From Candidatus Aminicenantota bacterium (GTDB lineage: Bacteria; Acidobacteriota; Aminicenantia; JAMOAD01), in assembly GCA_027061995.1 (NCBI GenBank), contig JAMOUT010000076.1, positions 1 through 32,087 of the forward strand: a stretch of 32,087 nucleotides of DNA. The letters run 5' to 3'. Below the pieces are notes generated by a model. That model saw nothing but the letters and a program-made list of their open reading frames with translations. It did not search any database and was not told the DNA's origin. Made by a program: the position numbers and the translations under genes. Each line of letters starts with the position of its first letter. Position 1 is the stretch's first letter. Shown in pieces: positions 24,069 to 31,976 of this stretch.

Positions 24069-24578
24069 ATGTTTCTCAGGGTTTTAATATGGGTTGTTTT
24101 CATAATTGGTGGAAGCTTAGGTGGAATTTTACTCGATAGGAGATTATTTTATCAGATTCGGCATAATATCATATGGCATATAATAAGTTTTTTAATTGGT
24201 ATTATATTATTATGGTTTGTTATGAAAATAAGTGGAAATACAGGTAAGACACTTGCAAAATATGGCAGAGAAGGAGATGTCCCAAGAATGGAAACAAATA
24301 AAATTGTCACGGAGGGTGTTTACGGATGTATGCGCCATCCGATGCATTTGGGGTTGATGCTGTTTCCTGTTTCTATGGCTTTTATAATCGGAAGCATCTC
24401 ATTTATTGTTATTATTTCCCCTATTGAAATTTTATTGATAATTATAATGATATATCTTATTGAGGAACCTGAAGCAATAAAAAAATTTAAAAATGAATAT
24501 CATGAATATAAGAAAAAAGTGCCGTTTTTTAGTTTTAAAAAAGAATGTCTAAAAAAACTATTGAAACCCCCTGATTAA
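24069..24578 (+). CDS. Isoprenylcysteine carboxyl methyltransferase-like membrane protein (ICMT/PEMT family)
   Basis: The 169-residue protein has about four or five membrane segments. The family block is visible at about residues 77-150: TEGVYGCMRHPMHLG, then EEPEAIKKFKNEYHEYKKKVPFF. This is the RHP..lg / EE..l...fg.eY..Y...vp pattern of the ICMT/PEMT/NnrU-like methyltransferase superfamily, which binds S-adenosylmethionine at the membrane. The substrate (a lipid, a small thiol or a protein) is not predictable. It follows the 55-residue membrane protein and is convergent with the FKBP gene 20 bp away. Confidence 0.75.
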   Translation: MFLRVLIWVVFIIGGSLGGILLDRRLFYQIRHNIIWHIISFLIGIILLWFVMKISGNTGKTLAKYGREGDVPRMETNKIVTEGVYGCMRHPMHLGLMLFPVSMAFIIGSISFIVIISPIEILLIIIMIYLIEEPEAIKKFKNEYHEYKKKVPFFSFKKECLKKLLKPPD

Positions 24579-24598
24579 AAAAAATATTCAAATAAATT

Positions 24599-25036
24599 CT
24601 AATTTTTTATCCCTTCCAATTTAATTTTGAAATTTAGGGTTAACCCTGCAAGAGGGTGATTTAAATCAACCGTAATATCATTTTCATTAATTGCGAGAAT
24701 TGTAGCCGGGAATACCTGACCTTCAGGGGTTGCCAGCTCTATCGGCATCCCAACTTCCATCTCTTCCATATCTTCAAAACTTTCTTTGGGAATGTTTTGA
24801 ATAAGTTCATCGCTTTTATTTCCGTATCCGTCTTCGGGTTTTATTGTAATCTCTTTCTCTTCTCCTATCTCCATACCTTCAACAGCTTTATCGAAACCCT
24901 TAATAATATTTCCTGATCCAATTTCAAATTCAATCGGATGAGTATGGTCCCCATGATAGCTTGAATCAAATATTGTTCCGTCTTCGAGTGTTCCGGTATA
25001 GTTTACCACAACAGTATCTCCTTTTTTAGCAACCAT
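24599..25036 (-). CDS. SlyD-type FKBP peptidyl-prolyl cis-trans isomerase
   Basis: This 145-residue protein shows the two-domain SlyD plan: an FKBP half (KGDTVVVNYTGTLEDGTIFDSS, residues 4-25) with IEFEIGSGNIIKGFDKAVEGM, then an inserted chaperone flap (about 70-125), then the last FKBP strand HPLAGLTLNFKIKL. It catalyses proline isomerisation and binds unfolded chains. The His/Cys-rich nickel tail of E. coli SlyD is absent. AGGAGG precedes ATG 25036. It is a single-gene unit with its own promoter. Confidence 0.92.
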   Translation of the reverse strand: MVAKKGDTVVVNYTGTLEDGTIFDSSYHGDHTHPIEFEIGSGNIIKGFDKAVEGMEIGEEKEITIKPEDGYGNKSDELIQNIPKESFEDMEEMEVGMPIELATPEGQVFPATILAINENDITVDLNHPLAGLTLNFKIKLEGIKN

Positions 25037-25063
25037 AATTGCCTCCTTTTTTATTGATATTCT

Positions 25064-25092
25064 ATTATAACATAGAAATATAATTGTGAAAA
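25064..25092 (-). promoter_or_regulatory. FKBP gene promoter
   Basis: Minus strand: TTTTCA (25092-25087), a 17-nt spacer and TATAAT (25069-25064) with an upstream TG (extended -10). The leader is about 20 nt with AAGGAGG. Confidence 0.6.
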
Positions 25093-25186
25093 ATTAAACT
25101 GTAAATAATCAATAATTTGATATTATTACAAAAACAAGCATATTCTTTTGGTGCGATTAAGAAAATATGGTAATTTATCTTAAAAA

Positions 25187-27052
25187 ATGTTAAGCTATTT
25201 TATGAAGGATTCTAATGAAAAAATAAAACATATCGCAAAGATTGTATTAATAATAGCTTCCGTAATATTTACTCTCCACCTTTTATTATTTAATTATACT
25301 ATTATTGTTCTTCTTCCTTTAATAAAAGCTTTTTATATTATTATTGAGATGTATTTGATAGGGTATTTAATATTATATAAATTAAGTAGGCAGGAAAAAA
25401 CAATAATTGAATATATAGGTGTAGGACTTATTTTCACGAGTTTCTTTTTTTATATATTCTCTTTTTTTAAGTTTCTTAATATTATAGCTTTTTTAATCTA
25501 TTTTATTATACCGGTTATAATTTTTAGTGTTTTAAGAAAAGATGATGAATTAAAGGAAAAACTGATTAAAATAACTGTAAACTTTATGAATAGGAATCCT
25601 CTTGAATATCTTGTTCTAATTTTCCCTTTTATTTATGCTTCTCTTCCTCCTACATTTTATGATTCTCTTGTATATCATCTCGGTATTCCAAACCTTTATA
25701 TTCAAAACGGGGGTTTTTTTCAAACCCCTTTCATGGTTTACTCAAACACTTCTATCTATTATGAGTTGTCATTGATCCCCTCGGTATTTACGAGTAATAT
25801 TACTCCGAGATTATTTCATTTTATATTAGCAGTTCTGTTCATCTTATGTTTTGTTGATTATTTTGAAAAAAAATATGAACTTAAAAAGAAATCTTATCTT
25901 CTGATAACAATTTTCTCTATTCCGACTACAATGTTTTTAATGACAACGGTTAAAAATGATATTATTGCAGCTCTGTTCATATTCATGGGAGTTAAAGCGT
26001 ATCTTGAAAATGACAGGATACTTTCGGCTGTTTTTTTCGGCTTTTCAATTGGAGTTAAATATTTTAGTGTTTTACCGATTATAATTTTTATTTTTATAGA
26101 GATAATAAAAAACGGAAAATTGGAGATTAAAAAACATGTTATGATTTTTTTAATGGTTTTTTTTATGCTTATTCCATTGTTCGTAAAAAATTATATCTAT
26201 GTGGGAAATCCTGTCTTTCCTTTTTTCAGCAAGTATTTTCATGCTGAAAATTGGGATAACTCAAGGATGCAAATCATGAAAAGAGATGTTGGGCAAATGT
26301 TTCATAATATAAAGGATTTTATAAGATCTCCTTATGATATCTCCTTTAAAAATTATGGTTCGGGAGGTAGAATAGGACCTGTTTTTTTAATATTTTTACC
26401 TTTTTTAACGATTTGGGGAGTAAAAAAACTGGATATTCTTATATTTGCTCTGTTAACTATTTTTATAGGGGGATGGTTTACGGGAAGTATAAGGTTTATG
26501 TATATAGGGATTATAATAGCTGTCCCATTTGTTATTATAGCCCTTGAAAAGCTTGATAACAGATTGATGAAAACCATCTTTTTAATAATAATAGGTATGA
26601 ATTTCATAAATTCATTTTCTATATTGGAAAGGATCTATGATTCAAATAGTTTGTATTCGGGAGAATTCTCCATATATGAATATAAAGTAAAACATTTCCC
26701 GGCATACAGAATCTATTCATTTATTAATAAGATGATAAGACAAGGAAAGACGATACTTATTGTGGGTGAGGCAAGAAGTTTTTATTTGAAAAAAAGATAT
26801 ACCGTAGCATCCGCAATTGATTATTCCATATTAAAACCATATATTGATAATAGTAAAAATAGTGCTGATTTTATAAGTTTACTTAAAAAAGACGGATATG
26901 ATTTCATGTTTATTAATTTTTATGAATTTGAAAAACTTCAAAAGAAATACAATAGACTAAGTGATATTGAAATAAAAAAAATGTACTCTATTTTGAGGAG
27001 GATAAAACCTGTTTTTCATAAAGAAGGGATGTTTTTGTATAAAATAAAATAA
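25187..27052 (+). CDS. GT-C membrane glycosyltransferase-like protein (GT39/ArnT-like), copy 1
   Basis: The 621-residue protein has about 11-12 membrane segments and a C-terminal soluble tail. PTFYDSLVYHLGIPNLYIQ (about 150-170) carries the acidic residue in the first large loop, where polyprenyl-phosphate-sugar-dependent GT-C enzymes have their catalytic Asp. VGNPVFPFF is also family-like. Such enzymes transfer a sugar from a polyprenyl carrier to a surface glycan, lipid or protein. It is a paralogue of the 609-residue protein at 29188-31017; both share GEARSFYLKKR/GEDRSFYIKKR. No Shine-Dalgarno sequence precedes ATG 25187 (a second ATG is at 25202). Acceptor and sugar are unknown. Confidence 0.72.
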   Translation: MLSYFMKDSNEKIKHIAKIVLIIASVIFTLHLLLFNYTIIVLLPLIKAFYIIIEMYLIGYLILYKLSRQEKTIIEYIGVGLIFTSFFFYIFSFFKFLNIIAFLIYFIIPVIIFSVLRKDDELKEKLIKITVNFMNRNPLEYLVLIFPFIYASLPPTFYDSLVYHLGIPNLYIQNGGFFQTPFMVYSNTSIYYELSLIPSVFTSNITPRLFHFILAVLFILCFVDYFEKKYELKKKSYLLITIFSIPTTMFLMTTVKNDIIAALFIFMGVKAYLENDRILSAVFFGFSIGVKYFSVLPIIIFIFIEIIKNGKLEIKKHVMIFLMVFFMLIPLFVKNYIYVGNPVFPFFSKYFHAENWDNSRMQIMKRDVGQMFHNIKDFIRSPYDISFKNYGSGGRIGPVFLIFLPFLTIWGVKKLDILIFALLTIFIGGWFTGSIRFMYIGIIIAVPFVIIALEKLDNRLMKTIFLIIIGMNFINSFSILERIYDSNSLYSGEFSIYEYKVKHFPAYRIYSFINKMIRQGKTILIVGEARSFYLKKRYTVASAIDYSILKPYIDNSKNSADFISLLKKDGYDFMFINFYEFEKLQKKYNRLSDIEIKKMYSILRRIKPVFHKEGMFLYKIK

Positions 27053-27114
27053 TGTTTTAGTTATTAATTAGTATCAACCCAAAACCTCGAATAAGAGAAT
27101 GATAAAAAAACGGA

Positions 27115-27390
27115 GAGAAAACGGGTAAATTCTCTAAAATTAACATGCTTTAAACAGACTGCTCCATCAAACTTTTATCTTGCTTTGTTTTTTCATAAGA
27201 TTCAATTCAATAGCTTCTTAATATCTCTATATCATCAGCTTCTTAATATCTCTATATCATCTGTCCGTTTTCCTCCGCTTAAAAATATCCCCGGCATTGA
27301 GTTTATTATTCGGACAGCTTTTTCCGTGCGAGCTCTTTTAAATATTCCACCGAGTATTCTCCTTAAAATCTCACCACCTCCCGTTTTCTC
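27115..27390. repeat. Inverted pair, 11 bp, 254 bp apart
   Basis: GAGAAAACGGG at 27115-27125 is matched by CCCGTTTTCTC at 27380-27390. With 11-bp arms a chance pair is possible; it is noted because it frames the remnant and the tandem repeat. Confidence 0.35.
27212..27261. repeat. Perfect 25-bp tandem duplication
   Basis: AGCTTCTTAATATCTCTATATCATC occupies 27212-27236 and is repeated exactly at 27237-27261. The unit is not a multiple of three and falls at the 3' end of the minus-strand remnant frame, consistent with a decaying, recently duplicated sequence. Confidence 0.9.
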
Positions 27391-27405
27391 AAATTCATTC
27401 AGCAT
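27235..27405 (-). pseudogene. Possible remnant coding frame (56 residues)
   Basis: ATG 27405 to TGA 27237-27235 reads 56 residues, beginning MLNEFEKTGGGEILRR, with KRARTEKAVRIINSMPG in the middle. It is rich in charged residues and uses AGA/GGA codons like genes in this window, unlike the low-complexity plus-strand frame opposite. There is no ribosome binding site; an in-frame stop precedes the ATG, and the frame ends in the tandem duplication. No family is recognised. It could be the tail of a lost gene or a chance frame. Confidence 0.3.
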
Positions 27406-27524
27406 TCACTGTTTCAGGTGATCTTGTTACCCTTCCTTTTAAACGATTCTTAACCTTGATGTCTCGACACCTTGATTTTTTTTCTTTTTTTCGTTCATCA
27501 TTTCACCGGTTTTTGTGGTTTCTT

Positions 27525-27612
27525 TCCCGCACCAATTTATGAATCAGGAATGAAACAATAAAAAAGGAACTTTCAGGTTTATTAATAAAGGAATACGAAA
27601 ATTGGTGCGGGA
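27525..27612. repeat. 88-bp block bounded by perfect 14-bp inverted repeats
   Basis: TCCCGCACCAATTT (27525-27538) is exactly inverted at 27599-27612 (AAATTGGTGCGGGA), enclosing 60 bp. Size and ends recall a miniature transposable element (MITE) or a large RNA hairpin. No target-site duplication is obvious in the flanks. Arms of 14 bp with GC-rich ends are very unlikely by chance in this AT-rich DNA. Confidence 0.7.
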
Positions 27613-27694
27613 TACTATATTTTATAATATTCTTCGCTTTCTTGCCACTGCTTTTATCTTTATTATTCGATTTTTAGGGATAAATAAAGTTAAC

Positions 27695-27723
27695 TTGTTT
27701 AAATATATTATTTTAATTATAAT
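27695..27723 (+). promoter_or_regulatory. Promoter of GT2-methyltransferase-GT-C operon, probably leaderless
   Basis: TTGTTT (27695-27700), a 17-nt spacer and TATAAT (27718-27723), then 5 nt (AAAAT) to ATG 27729. An in-frame TAA (27723-27725) overlaps the -10 box, so no upstream start exists. There is no Shine-Dalgarno sequence. Geometry matches the sulfatase-fold promoter at 2911-2939. Confidence 0.75.
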
Positions 27724-27728
27724 AAAAT

Positions 27729-28613
27729 ATGAGAGAAATAAAAGGAATCTCTATAGTTATTCCATGTTTTAATGAAGAAGAATCTGTTGAAAGTACAATA
27801 AATGCTCTTATTAAATTATTTAGAGATGTAAAAATAAAAACGGAAATCATTGCTGTGGATGATTCCTCTACGGATAACACACAAAAAATATTAAGGAAAA
27901 TTAAAGAAGATTTTAAAGAATTAAAAATTATATCAAATGAATTAAACTTCGGATATGGTTATTCATTAAAGGTGGGTATAAAAAATTCCAAATATGATTA
28001 CATTGCTATAATTGATGCTGACGGAACATATCCGGTTGAAGAGTTTAGAGAGTTTTTCCCGTATATTGGTGCTTATGATATGGTAGTCGGAATAAGAACC
28101 AAAAAAGGGGTAAAAATCCCATTGTTAAGAAAGCCTGCAAAGTGGTTTTTAAATAAATTTTCATCATTTATAGCTCAGCGAAAAATCAGAGATGTAAATA
28201 CAGGAATGAGAATATTTAAAAAAGAGTTAGTATTAAGATATTGGAAATTGTTTCCTGACAGGTTTTCATTTACTACAACTTTAACATTATCTTCAATAAT
28301 CGGTAAAAACAGGATTAAAGAGATAGAGATAAATTATCATAAAAGAAAAGGTAAATCAAAAATAAATCCTTTAAAAGATACTTATAATTTTATTATGCTT
28401 ATATTAAGAATAACAATGCTTTTTAATCCGTTAAGAATCTTTGTCCCGATATTTATGCTGTTTTCATTTTTTACTACTATATCCATAGCGCGAGATTTAT
28501 ATAATGTAAATCTATCCGATACAACTGTAATATTATTTCTTTTCTCTATTTTAATACTTATGATGGGGTTAATTGCAGATCTGATAATAAAAGCTCTAAA
28601 TCTGTTTGATTAA
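27729..28613 (+). CDS. GT2 glycosyltransferase, DPM1/polyprenyl-phosphate-sugar synthase-like
   Basis: The 294-residue protein has a GT-A fold: ISIVIPCFNEEESV (8-21), IIAVDDSSTDNT, the metal-binding DADGTYP motif (about 98-104), DVNTGMRIF and YHKRKGKSKI, as in dolichol-phosphate-mannose-type synthases. Two C-terminal membrane helices (about 238-257 and 266-288) anchor it at the membrane. It should load a sugar onto a polyprenyl phosphate, the donor used by the GT-C enzymes on either side. The stop and the next start share an A (TAATG). Confidence 0.87.
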   Translation: MREIKGISIVIPCFNEEESVESTINALIKLFRDVKIKTEIIAVDDSSTDNTQKILRKIKEDFKELKIISNELNFGYGYSLKVGIKNSKYDYIAIIDADGTYPVEEFREFFPYIGAYDMVVGIRTKKGVKIPLLRKPAKWFLNKFSSFIAQRKIRDVNTGMRIFKKELVLRYWKLFPDRFSFTTTLTLSSIIGKNRIKEIEINYHKRKGKSKINPLKDTYNFIMLILRITMLFNPLRIFVPIFMLFSFFTTISIARDLYNVNLSDTTVILFLFSILILMMGLIADLIIKALNLFD

Positions 28614-29191
28614 TGAAAAAGAAAACAACATTAAACGGGATATTATCACCGCTTCTAAAGTATATAAGAATAAAAAAAATTCTAAAATATATAGATAAAG
28701 ATGCAAGTATATTAGATATAGGTTGTGATGAAGCATATATTCTTAAATATATCAACAATTATAACTGTTATTTGGGTATAGATATAAATTCTGAAATTAT
28801 TAAATACAATAAAATAAAATATTCAAAGATGAAAAAAATATCTTTTTATAGTATGGATATTGAACAATCAATAGGGAATATTGATAAAAAATTTGATACT
28901 GTTATATTAACGGCTGTTATTGAACATTTAAAAGATTTTTACGGATTACTCTCCAAACTGTCTGATATAACCACGGATAAGGCAATATTAATTATTACAA
29001 CCCCTGCTAAAGTTTCCGATAAAATCCTTAAAATAGGAGCTAAAATCAAAATATTTTCAAGTGAATCTCTTGATGAACATGAACAATATTTTAAAAAGAC
29101 GGATTTTAAAGAACTGGAAAAATGGGAATTAAAATATTATTCCCTTTTTGAGTTATTTATGAATCAATTAATTATTCTTAAAAAAAGATGA
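28613..29191 (+). CDS. Class I SAM-dependent methyltransferase
   Basis: This 192-residue cytosolic protein has motif I ILDIGCDEAYILKYI (about 34-48), the acidic ribose-binding stretch YLGIDIN (about 58-64), and VILTAVIEHLKD (about 102-113) as post-II/motif III. HEHEQYF-like DEHEQYFKKTDF is common in methyltransferases of the type 11 group found in glycan and lipid loci. It lies between a GT2 and a GT-C gene with 1- and 4-bp overlaps, so it probably methylates a sugar, lipid carrier or glycan end in the same pathway; the substrate is unproven. Confidence 0.8.
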   Translation: MKKKTTLNGILSPLLKYIRIKKILKYIDKDASILDIGCDEAYILKYINNYNCYLGIDINSEIIKYNKIKYSKMKKISFYSMDIEQSIGNIDKKFDTVILTAVIEHLKDFYGLLSKLSDITTDKAILIITTPAKVSDKILKIGAKIKIFSSESLDEHEQYFKKTDFKELEKWELKYYSLFELFMNQLIILKKR

Positions 29192-31017
29192 TTTCAATTA
29201 TACATATTATTTTATTTATTTTTATTGTATTATCAACAATAGGGTTCTCTCACCTTTTAAAAATATTGGATATCTTGGAATTGAATAAATCAATTGAAAT
29301 AGTAGTAAGATTTGCTATTGGTATAGGAATAATATCATATATCTATTTTTTGTTAACCTTTTTCCATTTATTAAATATTTATTCTTTCTATTTAGTATTG
29401 ATAATAGGGAATATATTGTTGATAATAAATCATCAAAAGTATAGAATAAAATTATTTTCATTTAAAAAAACCGATAGAATCCATATTTTTTTACTTTTAT
29501 TATTCATGTTAGTAAATCTGTTTTACTCACTTTTTTATCCTGTCTTTTATGATTCTATGTTATATCATCTTGCTGTTCCGAATTTTTATTATCAAAATAA
29601 TGGATTTAAACTCTGGGAGAATAATTTCCTATCTAATCTTCCGTTAACAATAGAGTTTTATTATCTTTATTTTATAACAGGTAAAGTTTTTATGTTAACG
29701 AAACTGATAAATCTTATTTCTTCATTCGGAATTCTTATTGTAGTTCATAATATTTATAGAGAAACAATAAATAAAAGCTCTACTTTATTATTATTGGTTG
29801 TATATTCAATTCCTCAATTCGGTTTTCTTTCTTCATCTTCAAAACCTGATATAACATCAATACTATTTGTTTTATTAACTGTTTTCTTTTTTATAAGATA
29901 TGTTAAAAAAGGGGATAGGGAATTTTTGTTAATGTCTGCAGTTTTTAGCGGATTATCAATTTCATCAAAATATATAAATGTTTTTTATATAGGTGCAATG
30001 ATTTTGGCATATATATTCATGGAGGGAAAAATCAATAAAAAGATTATAAGTAATGTGATGATAGTTTTGATAATTTCCTTTATAATTATCTCTCCTTGGT
30101 TGGTAAAAAATATTATCCTTACGGGAAATCCGGTTTATCCATATCTGAACAAAATCTTTAAAAGTAGATATTGGACTCCGGAGTTAACCAATAATTTTTC
30201 ACAAACTATAAAAAGGGGGAATTTTACAATAATTAAAATGATATCGTATCCTTTTGAGATATTAACTAAACCTTATAATTATGGAATGACAGCTGTATAT
30301 GGATATTTATTGATTACATTATTAATCTTTGTGTTTTATTTTAAAAGAAATTATGAGTTGAAATTCATATTATTAATAATTTTGTTTTCATTTATATCCC
30401 TTTTATTTTTTTCGAGAGTTCCAAGATATTTTTTGACTACCTTTATTATGCTTTCTATTCTTATAGTATCAGGGGTTGAGGAGTATTTTAAAGAGAGAAA
30501 GAGGCAAAAAAAAATATTGAATTTACTTATAATTTTATTAATGTTTGTAAATATTTTTTATCAAATTATTTTGCAAGAAAAATTTTTTAAAGGAATTAAG
30601 TATTTAACTCTTAAAAACAAATATAAAAAAAATATAGAATATCTTGAAATTCTCCCTTATTATAAAGCTTTTAAGTTCATAAACAAATATTTGAGAAATA
30701 AAGATAAAATTATATTTCTCGGAGAGGATAGAAGTTTTTATATTAAAAAAAGATTTGATGTTTCCTCTTTTAATGATAAAAATCTTCTTGTGGAATTAAT
30801 TAAAAAAAACGATGATAATGATTTATTATTAAAAAGTTTAAAGAAAAGGGGGATTACTCATATTCTTTATTCTGAAAGAGGATTAAAAAGAATGGAAAAA
30901 AAATCGGTTAGTTATCATATGACTAAAATTCAACACGAGCAATTAATCGGTTTTTTAAATAGTTTAAAACTCATTTATGCTGATAATAATTTATATAGAA
31001 TTTATGAATTAAGATAG
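29188..31017 (+). CDS. GT-C membrane glycosyltransferase-like protein (GT39/ArnT-like), copy 2
   Basis: The 609-residue protein has about 11-12 membrane segments. PVFYDSMLYHLAVPNFYYQ is the same first-loop motif as in the 621-residue paralogue, along with TGNPVYPYL and the C-terminal GEDRSFYIKKR. It is translated from ATG 29188 by 4-bp overlap with the methyltransferase. It probably uses the polyprenyl-linked sugar made by the GT2 enzyme upstream. Having two diverged paralogues in one locus suggests two different acceptor or linkage steps. It ends 13 bp before the convergent transglutaminase-like gene. Confidence 0.72.
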   Translation: MISIIHIILFIFIVLSTIGFSHLLKILDILELNKSIEIVVRFAIGIGIISYIYFLLTFFHLLNIYSFYLVLIIGNILLIINHQKYRIKLFSFKKTDRIHIFLLLLFMLVNLFYSLFYPVFYDSMLYHLAVPNFYYQNNGFKLWENNFLSNLPLTIEFYYLYFITGKVFMLTKLINLISSFGILIVVHNIYRETINKSSTLLLLVVYSIPQFGFLSSSSKPDITSILFVLLTVFFFIRYVKKGDREFLLMSAVFSGLSISSKYINVFYIGAMILAYIFMEGKINKKIISNVMIVLIISFIIISPWLVKNIILTGNPVYPYLNKIFKSRYWTPELTNNFSQTIKRGNFTIIKMISYPFEILTKPYNYGMTAVYGYLLITLLIFVFYFKRNYELKFILLIILFSFISLLFFSRVPRYFLTTFIMLSILIVSGVEEYFKERKRQKKILNLLIILLMFVNIFYQIILQEKFFKGIKYLTLKNKYKKNIEYLEILPYYKAFKFINKYLRNKDKIIFLGEDRSFYIKKRFDVSSFNDKNLLVELIKKNDDNDLLLKSLKKRGITHILYSERGLKRMEKKSVSYHMTKIQHEQLIGFLNSLKLIYADNNLYRIYELR

Positions 31018-31030
31018 ATAAAAGCCACAA

Positions 31031-31930
31031 TTATTTGGGGATATAATATAAATCTTTTAAGGATGAAGTGGTTAGATGCTTGAAAAAAACATAAGCTGGA
31101 AGTTCATCAATTTGTTCATAATAGTAAACTTTATAATATTCTATATCCTTGAAATTTATGGGAGAGGAAATATGGTCATTTTTTAACCAAACAGAGAAAT
31201 TCTTGAATTTATTTAAATGAGTTTTAATATTTTTCACCTTATATTTTGAAATAATAAGAATCTTTTCATTACCTTTAACTCTTTTATAAATTTCATATAC
31301 GGATAATGGAGTATTATTTTTATTAATATAATATGCCGCGTATAAAGGGTCAAAACATACCCATTTTGATAATTCTTTAATAAAAACTTCGGTTACCTCA
31401 TGGTGGTTAATTGTTATATATCTGGCTTTTATTCCAAAACTTTGAACTGCTTGAACAAATACATAGTTATATTGAGCGCAAAATCCCCCTGTTTGATGAG
31501 TTCTTATAAGCCTTAATATTACTTTTGCATTGATGGGAGGGTAGGGGTTTGGAATGCTAGGGTTCCATTGTTTTCTTGTCCAAAACATTAGTTTTAAAAC
31601 AAGATCGAATCTGTTTTTACTATTTAAGACAATTTTATCAAGATCCTCATCCTTTCTTAAAGAATATAAAATATCAGGTGAGTCATAGCTAAATCTAAAC
31701 CTGGATCTATGTTTAACAATAGCAGGGTTAACGAATAAAGGGACTTTAATCAGATTTTTATTTATTTTTCCTTTTTTTGTTTTATTCTTTTTTAAAAGTA
31801 GAAGGCATCTTGATTTGATGTTTATTTCACCTATTTTATAAGAAATTATGTTTGTAAGTATTATCAACAACCCTATCAAAACTACAAAAAAACATTTTTT
31901 GGAGATTTTCTTATTTAATAAATTACTCAT
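31031..31930 (-). CDS. Membrane-anchored transglutaminase-like cysteine hydrolase
   Basis: The 299-residue protein has one N-terminal membrane segment (about 13-33) and then an extracytoplasmic domain. The papain-like transglutaminase core is visible: Cys151 in TGGFCAQYNYVF, His176/177 in ITINHHEVTEVFI and Asp194 in WVCFDPLYAAYY, the Cys-His-Asp triad in proper order and spacing. Bacterial members usually act as peptidases or amidases on envelope proteins or peptidoglycan. It faces the glycosyltransferase operon, hinting at an envelope role. No Shine-Dalgarno sequence; an in-frame TAA directly precedes ATG 31930, and TATAAT lies 5 nt upstream. Confidence 0.82.
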   Translation of the reverse strand: MSNLLNKKISKKCFFVVLIGLLIILTNIISYKIGEINIKSRCLLLLKKNKTKKGKINKNLIKVPLFVNPAIVKHRSRFRFSYDSPDILYSLRKDEDLDKIVLNSKNRFDLVLKLMFWTRKQWNPSIPNPYPPINAKVILRLIRTHQTGGFCAQYNYVFVQAVQSFGIKARYITINHHEVTEVFIKELSKWVCFDPLYAAYYINKNNTPLSVYEIYKRVKGNEKILIISKYKVKNIKTHLNKFKNFSVWLKNDHISSPINFKDIEYYKVYYYEQIDELPAYVFFKHLTTSSLKDLYYIPK

Positions 31931-31935
31931 TTATA

Positions 31936-31941
31936 ATTATA
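31936..31941 (-). promoter_or_regulatory. -10 box of transglutaminase-like gene, probably leaderless
   Basis: TATAAT at 31941-31936 on the minus strand is followed by TATAA and ATG 31930. The stop codon TAA (31933-31931) directly abuts the start. No convincing -35 is visible (only a T-run at 17 nt). Confidence 0.6.
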
Positions 31942-31976
31942 ATATATTTTAGTGTTTTAAAAAATAGATATTATGT

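Larger units (their letters stand above)
27053..27728. other. Non-coding stretch with repeats and gene remnants
   Basis: About 675 bp separates two glycan genes in an otherwise tightly packed window. It holds an 11-bp inverted repeat (27115-27125 / 27380-27390), a 25-bp tandem duplication (27212-27261), a short protein-like frame on the minus strand (27235-27405) and an 88-bp block bounded by 14-bp inverted repeats (27525-27612). Its middle is visibly less AT-rich, and the minus strand is purine-rich like coding strands elsewhere in the window. No intact gene is seen. It looks like the scar of inserted DNA. Confidence 0.6.

Noticed and set aside
27185-27421. 78-codon plus-strand frame in the long gap
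   Set aside because: Low-complexity Ser/Phe/Ile/Pro composition, no ribosome binding site, and it spans the tandem repeat; the opposite strand looks more coding-like.
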